Origin: JAWOJB01 sp046484325
GTDB taxonomy: Bacteria; Actinomycetota; Acidimicrobiia; Spongiisociales; ZC4RG35
Reading direction: 5' to 3'
Assembly (NCBI GenBank): GCA_046484325.1
Contig: JAWOJB010000098.1
Span: 1 to 34,274 of the forward strand
Length of the DNA: 34,274 nt
Made by a program: the position numbers and the translations under genes. The notes under the pieces are model-generated. The model ran no database searches. It worked only from the letters and a program-made list of their open reading frames with translations, and had not been told where the DNA came from. This document shows, one piece after another, positions 1-8,425 of this stretch; the first letter of the stretch is position 1; each line of letters starts with the position of its first letter.

Positions 1-797
1 CCCGCGGCATTCGTCGCCGAGAGGATCCGATCCTGGGCACCGGGGATCTTCTCGAGTGGCAGCTCCACCCCCAGGTCGCCGCGCGCCACCATCGCCCCGT
101 CCGACACCGCCAGGATCTCGTCGAGGTTCTCGTAGGCGGCGGCCAGCTCGATCTTGGCGATCACGGAGGCGTCGCCGGCCAGCTCCCTGACCGCCCGGAC
201 GTCGTCACCGGAGCGCACGAACGATGCCGCCACGTAGTCCACCCCGATCTCGCGACCGAACACCAGGTCCGCCCGGTCCTTCTCGGTGAGAGCGGGGACC
301 CGAAGCGTCGTGTCGGGGAGGGCCACCCCCTTCCCCGGGAGGAGGTGTCCTCCCTGGACCACGATCGCGGTGGCGGCCTCCCGCCCGACATCGGTCACCT
401 CGAGGCGGATCAGCCCATCGGCCAGCAACACCCGATGGCCGGGGCGCACGTCGTCGAGCAGATGCAGGTAGTCGATGAAGACGGTGTCCGGGTCCTCGGC
501 CACCGCCCGCCCCGGCCGGAGGAACACCTCCCGGCCGTTCACGAGACCGATCGACCCCTCCGCGAACGAACCGACCCGGATCTTCGGTCCCTGCACGTCC
601 TGGAGCACCGCCACGACCCGGCCCTCCGCCTCGGCGGCCTCCCGGACCCACCGGGCGAGCGAGCGGTGGAGATCATGGACGCCGTGGGAGAAGTTGAGCC
701 GGGCGACGTCCATGCCCGCCCTCACCAGGGCCCGGATGGACTCCGGGTCGGAGGTGGCGGGGCCCAACGTGGCCACGATCTTGGTCTGGCGCTCCAT
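1..797 (-). CDS. pyk: Pyruvate kinase, N-terminal part (cut by window edge)
   Basis: Makes pyruvate and ATP from phosphoenolpyruvate and ADP in the last step of glycolysis, in the cytosol. About 265 residues are visible, from ATG at 797 to the window edge; no stop is reached. The start MERQTKIVATLGPATSDPES is the classic Pyk opening. ARLNFSHG follows (residues about 31-38, substrate and monovalent-cation loop), then the B-domain. The Mg2+-binding stretch SVIAKIELAAAYENLDEIL precedes DGAMVARGDLGVELP, which holds the catalytic Lys/Glu/Asp region. The C-terminal allosteric domain lies outside. It is 60 nt downstream of a small membrane peptide gene on the same strand. A TANNNT hexamer (TAGCTT) lies 14 nt before the ATG on the coding strand, a possible -10. 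Identification is secure from family motifs; the promoter is inference. Confidence 0.96.
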   Translation of the reverse strand, partial: MERQTKIVATLGPATSDPESIRALVRAGMDVARLNFSHGVHDLHRSLARWVREAAEAEGRVVAVLQDVQGPKIRVGSFAEGSIGLVNGREVFLRPGRAVAEDPDTVFIDYLHLLDDVRPGHRVLLADGLIRLEVTDVGREAATAIVVQGGHLLPGKGVALPDTTLRVPALTEKDRADLVFGREIGVDYVAASFVRSGDDVRAVRELAGDASVIAKIELAAAYENLDEILAVSDGAMVARGDLGVELPLEKIPGAQDRILSATNAA

Positions 798-857
798 GAC
801 CGACCCAAGCTAGTGGTTCGGGCGTCGATGCCTCATCCGGATGCCCGTCGCTAAGGG

Positions 858-995
858 TCAGTCGGAACCCGGAGGCGATGCGGGACCCGAGTCCCGATCG
901 CCCTCCCGGTGCCGTCTCACCGTGAGGACGACCAGGGTGCCGACGACGATGAGCGGAAACACCCACACCATGAAAACGAAGAAGACTTCACGCAC
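858..995 (-). CDS. Small single-pass membrane peptide, 45 aa, unknown function
   Basis: A 45-codon frame from GTG at 995. It begins VREVFFVFMVWVFPLIVVG and continues with more Val/Leu before a basic RRHREGDR segment and a short polar tail ending PGSD. That is one membrane span (residues about 4-26) with a positive cytoplasmic-type tail. It starts 11 nt after the stop of the HAD gene on the same strand and ends 60 nt before pyruvate kinase, so it fits as the last gene of the gat transcription unit. ATG at residue 9 is an alternative start; no convincing ribosome site is visible for either. I recognise no family. The hydrophobic-then-basic layout, GC-rich third positions and tight spacing argue for a real gene, but a chance frame cannot be excluded. 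Confidence 0.5.
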   Translation of the reverse strand: MREVFFVFMVWVFPLIVVGTLVVLTVRRHREGDRDSGPASPPGSD

Positions 996-1006
996 GTGAG
1001 GCGAGC

Positions 1007-1663
1007 CTATCGCTCACCCGCCACCACCCGATTCGCACCGACGAGGGCAGCCGGATGGAAGATCCCCCGGTCGACCGCCACGACCCACATCCCCGCCGCC
1101 GCCGCCGCCTGGATCCCGACCGGGCTGTCCTCGAGTGCCAGGCAGGACCTGGGGCGCACCGTCATCGCCTCGGCGGCGGCCAGGTACACGTCGGGTGCCG
1201 GCTTGGGCCGGGACACCTCGTCACCGGCCACCGACACCGTGAACCTCCCCTCCAGCCCCGCGGCGGCCAGCACGGCGTCGAGCCGCCGGCGAGGGCTGTT
1301 GGAGGCCACCGCCACCCCGAGACCCGCCCCGGCGACGGCATCGAGGCAGTGAAGGGCATCGGCGAACGGGGCCAGACCGGCGGAGAGCACATTCTGCAAA
1401 TGGGCGGCGGCGATCTCCTCGAGCACATCCGCCGCCACGCCCGTTCGGCCGGCGTAGTGCTCGGCGACCTGCCGGTCGGTGCGGCCCACCCACTGGTGGA
1501 ACTCGGCAGCGGTGATCGCCATCCCCCGGCCGGTCAGCGTACGCCGCCAGGCCTCCTCCGATGCCGGCTCGGAGTCGACCAGGACGCCGTCGCAATCGAA
1601 GACCACGGCCAGGCCCTTCCCGGAAGCGCGAGCCAGCTCCTCGAACACCACGCTTTCGAGCAC
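1007..1663 (-). CDS. HAD-superfamily phosphatase, beta-phosphoglucomutase-like subgroup
   Basis: Predicted cytosolic phosphohydrolase or phosphomutase of 218 residues, the usual length for HAD subclass IA. Motif I is FDCDGVLVDSE (nucleophile D23, acid/base D25). Motif II is VASNSPRRRLD. Motif III is the lysine in SRPKPAPDVYLAAAEAM, and motif IV is ALEDSPVGIQAAAAAGM. The helical cap between motifs I and II (AAEFHQWVGRTDRQVAEHY) resembles beta-phosphoglucomutase and 2-deoxyglucose-6-phosphatase relatives. The start is GTG at 1663, 5 nt after the gatB stop, so translation is probably coupled to gatB. The substrate cannot be told from sequence; sugar phosphates are usual for this subgroup. Family sure, specificity open. 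Confidence 0.88.
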   Translation of the reverse strand: MLESVVFEELARASGKGLAVVFDCDGVLVDSEPASEEAWRRTLTGRGMAITAAEFHQWVGRTDRQVAEHYAGRTGVAADVLEEIAAAHLQNVLSAGLAPFADALHCLDAVAGAGLGVAVASNSPRRRLDAVLAAAGLEGRFTVSVAGDEVSRPKPAPDVYLAAAEAMTVRPRSCLALEDSPVGIQAAAAAGMWVVAVDRGIFHPAALVGANRVVAGER

Positions 1664-1668
1664 GATCG

Positions 1669-3126
1669 TCAGACCAAGCGCTCGGCCAGCAGCTCGTTGA
1701 CGACGCGAGGATCGGCCTTGCCGGCCGTGGCCCGCATCACCTGGCCGACCAGGAACCCGAGCACCTTGTGCTCGCCGGCACGGAACCGGTCGGTGGCGTC
1801 CGGGTTGGCGGCCAGCACCTCGTCCAGCACCGAGGCCAGCGCTCCGGTGTCGGACACCAGCCCCAGATCACGGGCCGCCGCCACCTGGCGGGGACTCCCC
1901 TCCCCGCGCATGACGCCGTCGAGCACCTCCTTGGCCGCCGAGGACGAGACGGTGCCGTCCTCGACCATCGCCACCAGCTCGGCCAGGGCGGCTCCGTCGA
2001 GCGGCGAACCCGCCGGATCGAGCTGCTCACGTCGCAACCAGGCGGTGACCTCACCGGTGGCCCAGTTGGCGGCGGCTCGTGCCGACGCGCCGGCCGCGAC
2101 GGACTCGTCGACCGTGAGCCGGATGGCGGGATCGGCGGCGGCCAGCACACCGGCGGTGTGCCCGTCGAGGCCCCAGTCCCGGTACCGGGCGCGCCTGGCC
2201 GCGGGCAGCTCGGGGATGCCCGCACGGACCTCTTCTCGCCAGCGGTCGTCGACCACCATCGGTACGAGGTCCGGCTCGGTGAAGTACCGGTAGTCCGAGC
2301 TGACCTCCTTCGTCCGCATCCCGTGGGTGACACCCGCCGCCTCGTCCCAGTGCCGGGTTTCCTGCACCAGATGACCGCCCATCTCCAGGACCCCGACCTG
2401 GCGGTGGATCTCGTGCTCGATCGCCCGCTCGAGCGAGCGGAACGAGTTCATGTTCTTGATCTCGACCTTCGTGCCCAGGGCGCCGTCCCCCGCCCGCCGG
2501 ACGGAGACGTTCGCATCGAAGCGGATGGACCCCTCCTCGAGCCGGGCGTCGGACACCCCGAGATCCAGGACGACCGAGCGGAGCTCCTGGGCGTAGGCCC
2601 GGGCCTGCTCGGCAGACCGCAGGTCGGGCCGCGAGACGATCTCGACGAGCGGCACCCCCGACCGGTTGAAGTCGAGCAGCGTCTCACCGGCGCCGTGGAT
2701 CCGTCCGCCGTGCCCCAGGTGGATCGACTTCCCGGTGTCCTCCTCCTGGTGCGCCCGCTCGATGCCGACCCGGAAGGTCCCGCCGTCGAGGTCGACGTCC
2801 AGCCAGCCGTCATAACAGACCGGGACGTCGAACTGGCTGATCTGATAGTTCTTGGGCAGGTCGGCGTAGAAGTAGTTCTTCCGGTGGAAGACCGAGACGG
2901 GGCTGACCGAGCAGTTGAGGGCCATGCCGATCTTCGTGATCCACTCGATGGCCCGGCGGTTGGGCACCGGGAGCGCTCCGGGAAGGCCGAGGCACACCGG
3001 ACAGACGTTGGTGTTGGGCTCCGCCCCGAAGTCCGCCGCGCACCCACAGAACATCTTCGAGCGGGTGGTGAGCTCGACATGGACCTCGATCCCGACAACC
3101 GCCTCCCACCCCTCGGGCGTGCTCAT
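1669..3126 (-). CDS. gatB: Asp-tRNA(Asn)/Glu-tRNA(Gln) amidotransferase subunit B
   Basis: The tRNA-binding and kinase subunit of GatCAB. It phosphorylates the misacylated Glu or Asp on tRNA so that ammonia from GatA can amidate it. It has 485 residues, normal length. VGIEVHVEL opens the GatB/E fold. C27, C29, C42 and C45 (MFCGC and NVCPVCLG) form the zinc site. NYFYADLPKNYQISQ and DFNRSGVPLVEIV are signature segments. The C-terminal roughly 150 residues are the GatB/YqeY tRNA-binding helical domain. The open frame runs far upstream inside gatA, but ATG at 3126 is chosen because it overlaps the gatA stop as ATGA and begins at the conserved N-terminus. Third gene of gatC-gatA-gatB. Confidence 0.97.
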   Translation of the reverse strand: MSTPEGWEAVVGIEVHVELTTRSKMFCGCAADFGAEPNTNVCPVCLGLPGALPVPNRRAIEWITKIGMALNCSVSPVSVFHRKNYFYADLPKNYQISQFDVPVCYDGWLDVDLDGGTFRVGIERAHQEEDTGKSIHLGHGGRIHGAGETLLDFNRSGVPLVEIVSRPDLRSAEQARAYAQELRSVVLDLGVSDARLEEGSIRFDANVSVRRAGDGALGTKVEIKNMNSFRSLERAIEHEIHRQVGVLEMGGHLVQETRHWDEAAGVTHGMRTKEVSSDYRYFTEPDLVPMVVDDRWREEVRAGIPELPAARRARYRDWGLDGHTAGVLAAADPAIRLTVDESVAAGASARAAANWATGEVTAWLRREQLDPAGSPLDGAALAELVAMVEDGTVSSSAAKEVLDGVMRGEGSPRQVAAARDLGLVSDTGALASVLDEVLAANPDATDRFRAGEHKVLGFLVGQVMRATAGKADPRVVNELLAERLV

Positions 3127-4589
3127 ATCGCCTCCACCAGCGGCGGCCTCGCCGTGAACCCGGCGAGACGCTCCACCTCGGCGGCCACGCCGAACATGGC
3201 CTCCTCCCCGAGGGCGGGCGCCATCACCTGAAAGCCGATCGGAAGTCCGTGCTCGTCCACCCCGATCGGCACCGACATGGCCGGGTGACCGGCGAGATTC
3301 GAGGGGATCGTGCAGATGTCGGAGAGGTACATCGAGAGCGGGTCCTGGGTCCGGGCTCCCAGCGGGAACGCCGTGGTCGGGCTGGTCGGCGACACGAGCA
3401 CGTCCACCTGGTCGTAGGCCGCGGCGAAGTCTCTCTGGATGAGCGCCCTGACGCGGTTGGCCTGACCGTAGAACGCATCGAAGTACCCGGCCGACAGGCC
3501 GTAGGTCCCGAGCAGGATCCGGCGGATCACCTCGGGGCCGAATCCCTCGGCCCGGGTCCGGGACATCATCTCCTCGGTGGTTCCCCCCGGCACCCGTAAC
3601 CCGTAGCGCACCCCGTCGAATCGGGCCAGGTTGGCCGAGGCCTCGGCCGGCGCGATGAGGTAGTACACATCGAGGGCGACGTCGAAGGAGGGCAAGGACA
3701 CCTCGCTCACCCTGGCCCCGGCATCGGCGAGGGCGTCGACGGTCGCCTGGCACGCAGCGTCGACCGCGGGCTCGTACCCGTCACCCGAGAGCTCGCGCAC
3801 GACTCCGACGCGTACCCCGTCGACCCCCCGGTGGAGGGCCCCGGACGGATCCGGAACGGCCCCCGGCCACGAGGTGGCGTCGAGCGGGTCATGGCCGATC
3901 ACCGCCACGAGCAGCAGGGCGGCGTCCTCGACGGTTCGCGTCAACGGCCCGATCTGGTCGAGCGACGAGGCGAAGGCGACCAACCCGTAGCGGCTCACGA
4001 GGCCGTAGGTGGGCTTGACGCCCACGAGACCGCACAGCGCCGCCGGCTGGCGGATCGAGCCGCCCGTGTCCGAGCCGAGGGCGCCGAGCGCCGATCTGGC
4101 CGCCACGGCAGCAGCCGAACCCCCCGATGACCCACCCGGCACCCGATCGGTCCCCCACGGGTTGCGGCTCGGGCCGAACGCCGAGTTCTCGGTCGACGAG
4201 CCCATGGCGAACTCGTCGAGGTTCGTCTTCCCCACGATCACCGCACCCCCGTGACGGAGGTGGGACACGACGGTGGCGTCGTACGGCGGCAGGTACCCGG
4301 CCAGGATCTGGGATGCACAGGTCGTCTCGACGCCGCGGGTGCACAGGTTGTCCTTGAGCGCCAGAGGGATCCCGTGCAGCGGCCCCCGGTCGAGACCCTC
4401 GGACAGCTCGCGGCCGGCCCCGATCGCGGCCTCCCGGGCACCATCGTGATCGATGGTCAGGTAGGCGTGCAGCTCGGCTTCGGTGAGGGCGGCTCGTTCG
4501 AGCACGGCCTCGGTGAGCTCAACCGCCGAGCAGTCCCCCGAGCGCAGCATCCGGCCGGCTTCCCGGATGGTGAGGTCGGCCAGGCTCAC
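3123..4589 (-). CDS. gatA: Asp-tRNA(Asn)/Glu-tRNA(Gln) amidotransferase subunit A
   Basis: The glutaminase subunit of GatCAB: it releases ammonia from glutamine or asparagine and channels it to GatB. It has 488 residues. The amidase-signature triad is complete at the positions known for the family: K79 (in LALKDNLCTRG), cis-Ser S154 (in PGGSSGGSAA) and nucleophile S178 (in GSDTGGSIR). VKPTYGLVSRYGLVAFASS is the following conserved stretch. The start is GTG at 4589, overlapping the gatC stop as GTGA. The 3' end overlaps gatB as ATGA, so the three subunits are translationally coupled, which fits a 1:1:1 complex. GatCAB usually means the organism lacks GlnRS and/or AsnRS, which cannot be tested here. 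Confidence 0.97.
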   Translation of the reverse strand: MSLADLTIREAGRMLRSGDCSAVELTEAVLERAALTEAELHAYLTIDHDGAREAAIGAGRELSEGLDRGPLHGIPLALKDNLCTRGVETTCASQILAGYLPPYDATVVSHLRHGGAVIVGKTNLDEFAMGSSTENSAFGPSRNPWGTDRVPGGSSGGSAAAVAARSALGALGSDTGGSIRQPAALCGLVGVKPTYGLVSRYGLVAFASSLDQIGPLTRTVEDAALLLVAVIGHDPLDATSWPGAVPDPSGALHRGVDGVRVGVVRELSGDGYEPAVDAACQATVDALADAGARVSEVSLPSFDVALDVYYLIAPAEASANLARFDGVRYGLRVPGGTTEEMMSRTRAEGFGPEVIRRILLGTYGLSAGYFDAFYGQANRVRALIQRDFAAAYDQVDVLVSPTSPTTAFPLGARTQDPLSMYLSDICTIPSNLAGHPAMSVPIGVDEHGLPIGFQVMAPALGEEAMFGVAAEVERLAGFTARPPLVEAI

Positions 4590-4876
4590 GGCTCCTCCAG
4601 GGCCGGCGGGACCACGAAGTACCCGTCCCGGGCCTCGGGGGCCTGGGCCAGCACCTCGTCCCGGTCGAGCGAGGACCGGAGGCCGTCGTCCCTGAAGGCA
4701 TTCGTGAGGCCGAGCGGATGGGCGGTGGGCTCGACGTCTTCGGTATCGACGGCCTGGACCCGGACTGCGTGCTCGAGGATGACGCCGAGCTGCCGCCGGT
4801 ACTCTTCGAGCTGCCCGGGACTCAGATCGAGGCGCGCCAGGCGGGCGACGTGGGCGATGTCGATGTCGATGGGCAT
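4586..4876 (-). CDS. gatC: Asp-tRNA(Asn)/Glu-tRNA(Gln) amidotransferase subunit C
   Basis: Small subunit (96 residues) that wraps around and stabilises GatA-GatB. The sequence shows the family pattern: HVARLARLDLSPGQLEEYRRQL at the start, then HAVRVQAVDTEDVEPTAHPLG (the belt segment), and LRSSLDRDEVLAQAPEARDGYFVVPPAL at the end. ATG at 4876 gives the normal GatC length; the open frame continues upstream, but that extension (Arg/Pro-rich) reads as non-coding and would run through the divergent promoter area. First gene of the gat operon, divergent from the membrane protein at 4921. A TANNNT hexamer 10 nt before the ATG suggests a very short leader. Confidence 0.94.
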   Translation of the reverse strand: MPIDIDIAHVARLARLDLSPGQLEEYRRQLGVILEHAVRVQAVDTEDVEPTAHPLGLTNAFRDDGLRSSLDRDEVLAQAPEARDGYFVVPPALEEP

Positions 4877-4886
4877 GTCGACGGCG

Positions 4887-4911
4887 AGTGTAGGGATCGG
4901 TCTTCTACGCT
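4887..4911. promoter_or_regulatory. Divergent promoter region between gatC and the 4921 gene
   Basis: On the minus strand TACACT (4892-4887) lies 10 nt before the gatC ATG. On the plus strand TACGCT (4906-4911) lies 9 nt before the ATG at 4921. Both match the actinobacterial -10 pattern TANNNT and would give leaderless or nearly leaderless transcripts. No clear -35 is seen. Inference from motif and spacing only. Confidence 0.4.
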
Positions 4912-4920
4912 CCGACACCG

Positions 4921-5280
4921 ATGACCTCGCACGGCCGCCGCCCCGACACCACCCGGATGTTGCTCGGCGCGGCCGTGGTGGCCCTCGCAGCGGGCTGGGC
5001 ATGGTCCTGGAGCACCGGTGACGGCTCGGGGGCTGCGGGCGTGCTCGGGCGCTCCGCCGCGATCCTCGGCGCGGTGTGGCTCACCTACCCGAGGCTGAGG
5101 CAACTGGGAGCTCGCACGTGGGCCGTGCTCGGAACGGCCGTCGTCGTCACCGCCCTCCGGCCGCGGGCGGCGTGGATCACGGTCCCGGTCGTGCTGGCCC
5201 TGGGTCTCGGTCTCCCGCGCCGGCACCGGACAGCTCCCCCCACCGGGGACGAGAAGTCCGCTCCAGATCCGAGAGGCTGA
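4921..5280 (+). CDS. Small integral membrane protein, unknown function
   Basis: 119 residues, starting with ATG at 4921. After a short basic N-terminus there are about three hydrophobic spans: LLGAAVVALAAGWAWSW, AAILGAVWLTYPRL (shorter), and WAVLGTAVVVTAL followed by WITVPVVLALGLGL. The tail is basic and then Pro/Asp-rich (RRHRTAPPTGDEKSAPDPRG). I recognise no family. It is transcribed divergently from gatC with only 44 nt between, and its last 104 nt overlap the convergent YbaK-type gene. The disordered tail makes the overlap tolerable, but either 3' end might be misread. Real coding is supported by the alternating hydrophobic pattern and by a TANNNT element 9 nt upstream. The role is unknown. 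Confidence 0.65.
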   Translation: MTSHGRRPDTTRMLLGAAVVALAAGWAWSWSTGDGSGAAGVLGRSAAILGAVWLTYPRLRQLGARTWAVLGTAVVVTALRPRAAWITVPVVLALGLGLPRRHRTAPPTGDEKSAPDPRG

Positions 5281-5710
5281 TCGGGAACACGGTGGTCGGG
5301 GTACCGGCCGCCGCCCATACCGGGTCGTGACGGCGCAGACCGAGATCGGCGAACACCCTCACCGGAGTCTGGTGCCCGAAGGGAGGGGTGCCACCGGCTG
5401 CGAATCCGGTGGCCTGTCTGACCTCCTCGAGTGCCGCCCGCCGGGACCCGGTGGCGTCCGCCAGGTCGGCCAGTCGGGTGGTGTCGAGGAGGCGATCGCC
5501 GGGCACGAGCACCACCACCGGCTCGGAGGACCCGTCGGCGTGGTCGAGCACGAACACGAGCGACTTGACGATGGCCGCCACCGGGCAGCCGATCGCGGCG
5601 GCGGCGTCGGCGGCGGTCTTGGTCCCCTCCGGGAAGTGATGGATGTCCAGCTCGAGGCCCAGCTCGCCGGCGGCGGCCATGAGCCGGAGGCTGGCGGGCG
5701 GCAGGTCCAC
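5177..5710 (-). CDS. YbaK/aminoacyl-tRNA deacylase-domain protein
   Basis: Predicted trans-editing hydrolase that clears mischarged aminoacyl-tRNA (YbaK, EbsC and ProX family); 177 residues, typical length. Visible family features: HHFPEGTKTAADAAAAIGC, IVKSLVF with the conserved lysine K49, VVVLVPGDRLLDTTRLA, and the glycine-proline loop GGTPPFGH (residues 106-113), then VWAAAGTPTTVFPISLSDL. The open frame extends another 47 codons upstream, but GTG at 5710 is chosen because homology starts there and the extension is low-quality Ser/Pro/Arg sequence. The last 34 codons lie antisense to the end of the 4921 gene. The substrate (Cys-tRNA, Pro-tRNA mischarging or other) cannot be assigned. It is divergent from the suf locus. 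Confidence 0.87.
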   Translation of the reverse strand: MDLPPASLRLMAAAGELGLELDIHHFPEGTKTAADAAAAIGCPVAAIVKSLVFVLDHADGSSEPVVVLVPGDRLLDTTRLADLADATGSRRAALEEVRQATGFAAGGTPPFGHQTPVRVFADLGLRRHDPVWAAAGTPTTVFPISLSDLERTSRPRWGELSGAGAGDRDPGPARPGP

Positions 5711-5912
5711 GGCAGGGGATCGTACCGAGCCCGTCTGGGGTGATTGCCGCTCAGGGATCGTCCGCCGTGCCGAGCAGTTGGCATCGCTGGGAATCGGCAT
5801 GCGGTTCCGGGGCCCCGACGAGGAGACGGGCGTCCTGGTCTCCTTCACCATGGACGTGCAGATCGAGCAGGACGTCGTGCTCGATCTGGTCGCAGGCGCG
5901 CCTGATCACGGT

Positions 5913-5936
5913 TTTCCACTATCCCGACAGTGGAAA
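5913..5936. promoter_or_regulatory. SUF operator 1 (24-bp palindrome before sufC1)
   Basis: Left arm TTTCCACTAT (5913-5922), spacer CCCG, right arm ACAGTGGAAA (5927-5936). The arms match at 9 of 10 positions when one is reverse-complemented. It sits 16 nt before the sufC1 GTG. The same element recurs before sufD and before sufB. A plausible promoter lies across it: TTCCAC (5914-5919), 18 nt, TAGGCT (5938-5943), which would start transcription near the GTG itself. The palindrome would therefore block RNA polymerase when bound by a dimeric repressor. Sequence identity between sites is seen directly; repression is inference. Confidence 0.75.
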
Positions 5937-5943
5937 CTAGGCT
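5914..5943 (+). promoter_or_regulatory. Candidate sufC1SU promoter
   Basis: TTCCAC at 5914-5919 as -35, an 18-nt spacer and TAGGCT (TANNNT) at 5938-5943 as -10, ending 9 nt before the GTG at 5953. The transcript would be leaderless. The spacer is filled by operator 1. The -35 is a weak match; the -10 fits the pattern seen before several other genes here. Confidence 0.45.
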
Positions 5944-5952
5944 CACGTCATC

Positions 5953-6704
<752 letters not shown>

Positions 6705-6708
<4 letters not shown>

Positions 6709-7925
6709 TCGACCTGTCGGCCGTTCGCGCCGACTTTCCCGTCCTCGTAGAAGGCAACGGCCGCGACCACTTCCTCGACTCCGCCGCCAGCAGCCAGAAG
6801 CCCCGGCAGGTGCTCGAGGCCATGGACCACTTCTACCGGACGTCGTACGCCAACGTTCACAGGGGCGCCTATCGCCTCTCGGTTGCCGCCACCGAGAGCT
6901 TCGAGGCGGCCCGCCGTCGGGTGGCCGGATTCCTCGGTGCCGAGGAATCCGAGGTCGTGATCACTCGCGGGGCGACGACCTCGCTCAACGCCATCGCCCA
7001 CGGTTGGGCCGGAAACAAGCTGGGCAAGGGCGACCGCATCGTGCTCAGCATCATGGAGCACCACGCCAACCTCATACCCTGGCAGCAGGTGGCGAACCGG
7101 ACCGGGGCCGAGCTCGAGTTCGTGCCTCTCACGGACGACTTCCGGCTCGACATGGAGGCGTTCGACCGGGCCCTCGACCGGGGTGCGGCCGTGGTGGCGG
7201 TCACCGGCATGTCCAATGTGCTGGGAACCATGCCTCCCCTCACCGAGATCGTCCCCAAGGCGCACGGTGCCGGCGCCGTCGTCGTCGTCGACGGTGCTCA
7301 GCTCGTACCCCACGAGCCCGTGGACGTCGCCGCACTCGGTGCCGACTTCCTGGCGTTCTCTGCCCACAAGATGTTGGGCCCGACCGGCATCGGCGTGCTC
7401 TGGGGGCGGATGGAACGCCTGGAGGAGATGGAGCCCTTCGAGACGGGCGGAGAGATGATCGCCGACGTGACGCTCGACGGTGCCACCTGGGCGGCGATAC
7501 CGCATCGCTTCGAGGCGGGCACCCCACCGATCGCCGAAGCAGTGGGCCTGCATGCGGCGATCGAGTACCTCGAGGGAATCGGGATGGACAAGGTGTCGGC
7601 CCACGACCGCGAGCTCACCGGCTACGCCCTCCGGAGACTGTCCGAGGTACCCGACCTCGCGGTCCAGGGCCCGCAGGGGGTCGAGGCACGGGGCGGCGCG
7701 ATCAGTTTCACGCTCGGAGACATCCATCCCCACGACCTCGCGACGATCCTCGACCAGGCAGGAGTGTCGGTACGCGCCGGCCACCACTGCGCCAAGCCGC
7801 TGCTCCGGCATCTGGGGGTGACGGCGACCGCCCGCGCCTCCTTCTACCTGTACAACACGCCCGACGACGTCGATGCCCTCATCGACGGCCTCCACCGGGC
7901 CCGCAAGCTGTTCGGCCTAGGCTGA
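6705..7925 (+). CDS. sufS: Cysteine desulfurase SufS (group II)
   Basis: PLP enzyme that takes sulfur from L-cysteine as a persulfide for Fe-S assembly. 406 residues. The catalytic cysteine is C362 in RAGHHCAKPLLRHLGV, a short-loop context typical of group II SufS. The PLP lysine is K222 in FSAHKMLGPTGIGVLWG, the cofactor-stacking histidine lies in SIMEHHANLIPWQ (119-120), and the PLP-binding aspartate is in VVVDGAQ. ATG at 6705 overlaps the sufC1 stop. Group II desulfurases need a SufE or SufU partner; sufU follows after 7 nt, which supports the pair. All key residues are intact. Confidence 0.97.
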
Positions 7926-7932
7926 GCGAGCC

Positions 7933-8385
7933 ATGTCGCTGGAGGATCTGTATCGCGAGGTGATCCTCGACCACTACCGGAATCCCCGAAACCGGGCTCC
8001 CGTCGCCGACCCGGACGGCCACGCCGAGGGGGTGAATCCGCTCTGCGGCGACGAGATCACCGTGGAAGTGGTGCTCGACGGCGATCGGATCGAGACGCTC
8101 TCGGTGCGTGGTCACGGCTGCTCGATCAGCCAGTCGAGCGCCTCGATGATGAGCGAGGCGATCGTCGGGAAGACGGTCGACGAGGTCCGGACTCTCACCA
8201 CCCGGTTCAAGGCGATGATGGACATCGATCGCAGCGCCGATCCGGGCATCGATCCCGACCGGCCGGGCGCGGCCCTCGGGGACCTCGAGGCCTTGCAGGG
8301 GGTCAAGCAGTACCCGGTGCGCATCAAGTGCGCCGACCTGGCGTGGACCACCCTCGAGCAGGCGCTCGACGACGCCGGCGTCTGA
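7933..8385 (+). CDS. sufU: SufU zinc-dependent sulfurtransferase
   Basis: Accepts the persulfide from SufS and passes it to the SufB scaffold. 150 residues. The three conserved cysteines are present: C38 in NPLCGDE (with the adjacent Asp), C63 in GHGCSISQSS and C133 in RIKCADLAW. The roughly 20-residue insertion between the second and third cysteine, seen here as RFKAMMDIDR to GDLEALQGV, separates SufU from IscU; such SufUs bind zinc through these residues. It follows sufS by 7 nt. No SufE is seen in the window. Last intact gene of the sufC1SU unit; a small GC hairpin follows. Confidence 0.95.
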   Translation: MSLEDLYREVILDHYRNPRNRAPVADPDGHAEGVNPLCGDEITVEVVLDGDRIETLSVRGHGCSISQSSASMMSEAIVGKTVDEVRTLTTRFKAMMDIDRSADPGIDPDRPGAALGDLEALQGVKQYPVRIKCADLAWTTLEQALDDAGV

Positions 8386-8395
8386 CCTCCGGCCC

Positions 8396-8409
8396 GGCTC
8401 GAGAGAGCC
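8396..8409 (+). terminator. Possible weak terminator after sufU
   Basis: GGCTC, loop GAGA, GAGCC: a perfect 5-bp stem 10 nt after the sufU stop, followed by TTGACCTT with only a few T residues. Short for an intrinsic terminator, so tentative. Confidence 0.3.
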
Positions 8410-8425
8410 TTGACCTTCGCATGAG

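Noticed and set aside
809..816. TAGTGG half-site upstream of pyruvate kinase, resembling the SUF operator core
   Set aside because: Only one half-site; no matching second arm at the 4-nt spacing.
1561..3231. 556-residue plus-strand open frame opposite gatB
   Set aside because: A GC-rich shadow frame; Arg/Pro/Gly-rich with no motif, and gatB on the other strand is fully conserved.
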